From NCBI GenBank assembly GCA_910579105.1, contig CAJTRT010000035.1, positions 1 to 26,406 on the forward strand: a stretch of DNA of 26,406 nucleotides, given 5' to 3'. Positions 26,058-26,406 of the stretch are shown here, one piece after another (the stretch's first letter is position 1; each line of letters opens with the position of its first letter). The notes beneath the pieces are model-generated. The model worked only from the letters and a program-made list of their open reading frames with translations, did not search any database and was not told the DNA's origin. This DNA is from an uncultured Muribaculaceae bacterium (GTDB lineage Bacteria > Bacteroidota > Bacteroidia > Bacteroidales > Muribaculaceae). Position numbers and translations under genes: made by a program.

Positions 26058-26406
26058 TTATTCGAGGGTTATGAGGTGGTCGTAGGCGAAATCGTGCGCG
26101 GCGCGGGTGCCTATGACGCTGTCCCAGAGCATCGGGGAGATGCCTCCCCCGGGACGCTTGACGGTGAGGTTCTCTTCGGTCAGAAGTTCCCCCTTGGCGA
26201 TGTCGCGGGCTGCCACGATGCTTTTGCGGGCGACCTCGATATTGGGGCGCTCCGAGGGGCTGACCTGTTTGGCCGTCGAACCGAGGGCATCCTCAATGTT
26301 CCTGATCTGGCTGACCATGAGCCGAAGCTCATCGGGGTCGAGCGACGCGCGGTGGTCGGGGCCGGGGAGGGTCTTGTCGAGGGTGAAATGTTTCTCGATG
26401 ATTGCG
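26058..26406 (-). CDS. neuB: N-acetylneuraminate synthase family protein (NeuB-like), 3' end only
   Basis: Only the last 115 codons are in the window; the gene runs off the right edge. The family condenses phosphoenolpyruvate with an N-acylated hexose to form sialic acid or a related nonulosonate such as pseudaminate or legionaminate. The visible part starts with the end of the catalytic TIM barrel (IIEKHFTLDKTLPGPDH), followed by the SLDPDELRLMV linker, and closes with a C-terminal SAF/antifreeze-like domain (SIVAARDIAKGELLTEENLT, then GGGISPMLWDSVIG). These segments are diagnostic of the family, but the specific nonulosonate cannot be decided from the C-terminus. It lies 12 bases upstream of prmC in the same orientation and suggests that cell-surface nonulosonate glycans are made near this locus. 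Confidence 0.93.
   Translation of the reverse strand, partial: AIIEKHFTLDKTLPGPDHRASLDPDELRLMVSQIRNIEDALGSTAKQVSPSERPNIEVARKSIVAARDIAKGELLTEENLTVKRPGGGISPMLWDSVIGTRAAHDFAYDHLITLE

Overview
The window looks like a chromosomal segment from a gut-type Bacteroidales bacterium, most likely Muribaculaceae or a close relative. This rests on three things. Promoters carry the Bacteroidetes TAnnTTTG -7 element. One lipoprotein has an acidic export signal right after its acylated cysteine (CSDDAEE). Four large secreted proteins carry signal peptides, jelly-roll/cleaved-adhesin modules and short C-terminal sorting-like tails ending in Lys. The genus is not determined.

Region 1 (1-9.55 kb, + strand) is the downstream end of a surface polysaccharide locus. 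It starts with an AT-richer block: a GMC-type oxidoreductase gene interrupted by one in-frame TAG, a GT2 glycosyltransferase and a GT4 glycosyltransferase. The G+C-richer dTDP-L-rhamnose genes follow in the order rfbA-rfbC-rfbD-rfbB, tightly spaced or overlapping. Next come a WecG/TagA/CpsF-family glycosyltransferase with a TTG start and a degenerate, C-terminally short tyrosine recombinase ending at a strong terminator. The rhamnose genes supply dTDP-rhamnose and the transferases would assemble the repeat unit. No polymerase or flippase gene is visible and presumably lies to the left.

Region 2 (9.55-11.4 kb) holds a monocistronic, probably surface-exposed lipoprotein with a BACON domain and leucine-rich repeats. 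It is followed by a bidirectional terminator and a perfect 24-bp palindrome.

Region 3 (11.4-24.6 kb, - strand) encodes four very large secreted proteins. Three appear to form one operon from a good promoter near 19.33 kb: a 1125-residue, an 825-residue and a 612-residue protein. The fourth (1598 residues) has its own promoter and long leader near 24.5 kb and its own terminator at 19.5 kb. Two show internal tandem duplications. Their exact function is unknown; the architecture suggests cell-surface or secreted adhesion or binding proteins.

Region 4 (24.6-26.4 kb, - strand) contains recX, prmC and the 3' end of an N-acetylneuraminate (nonulosonate) synthase gene that runs off the right edge.

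No tRNA, rRNA, CRISPR array or intact insertion sequence was recognised. The points most worth a second look are the amber-interrupted oxidoreductase, the eroded recombinase at the end of the glycan locus, the family of tail-bearing secreted proteins, and several unexplained inverted or direct repeats in intergenic DNA.
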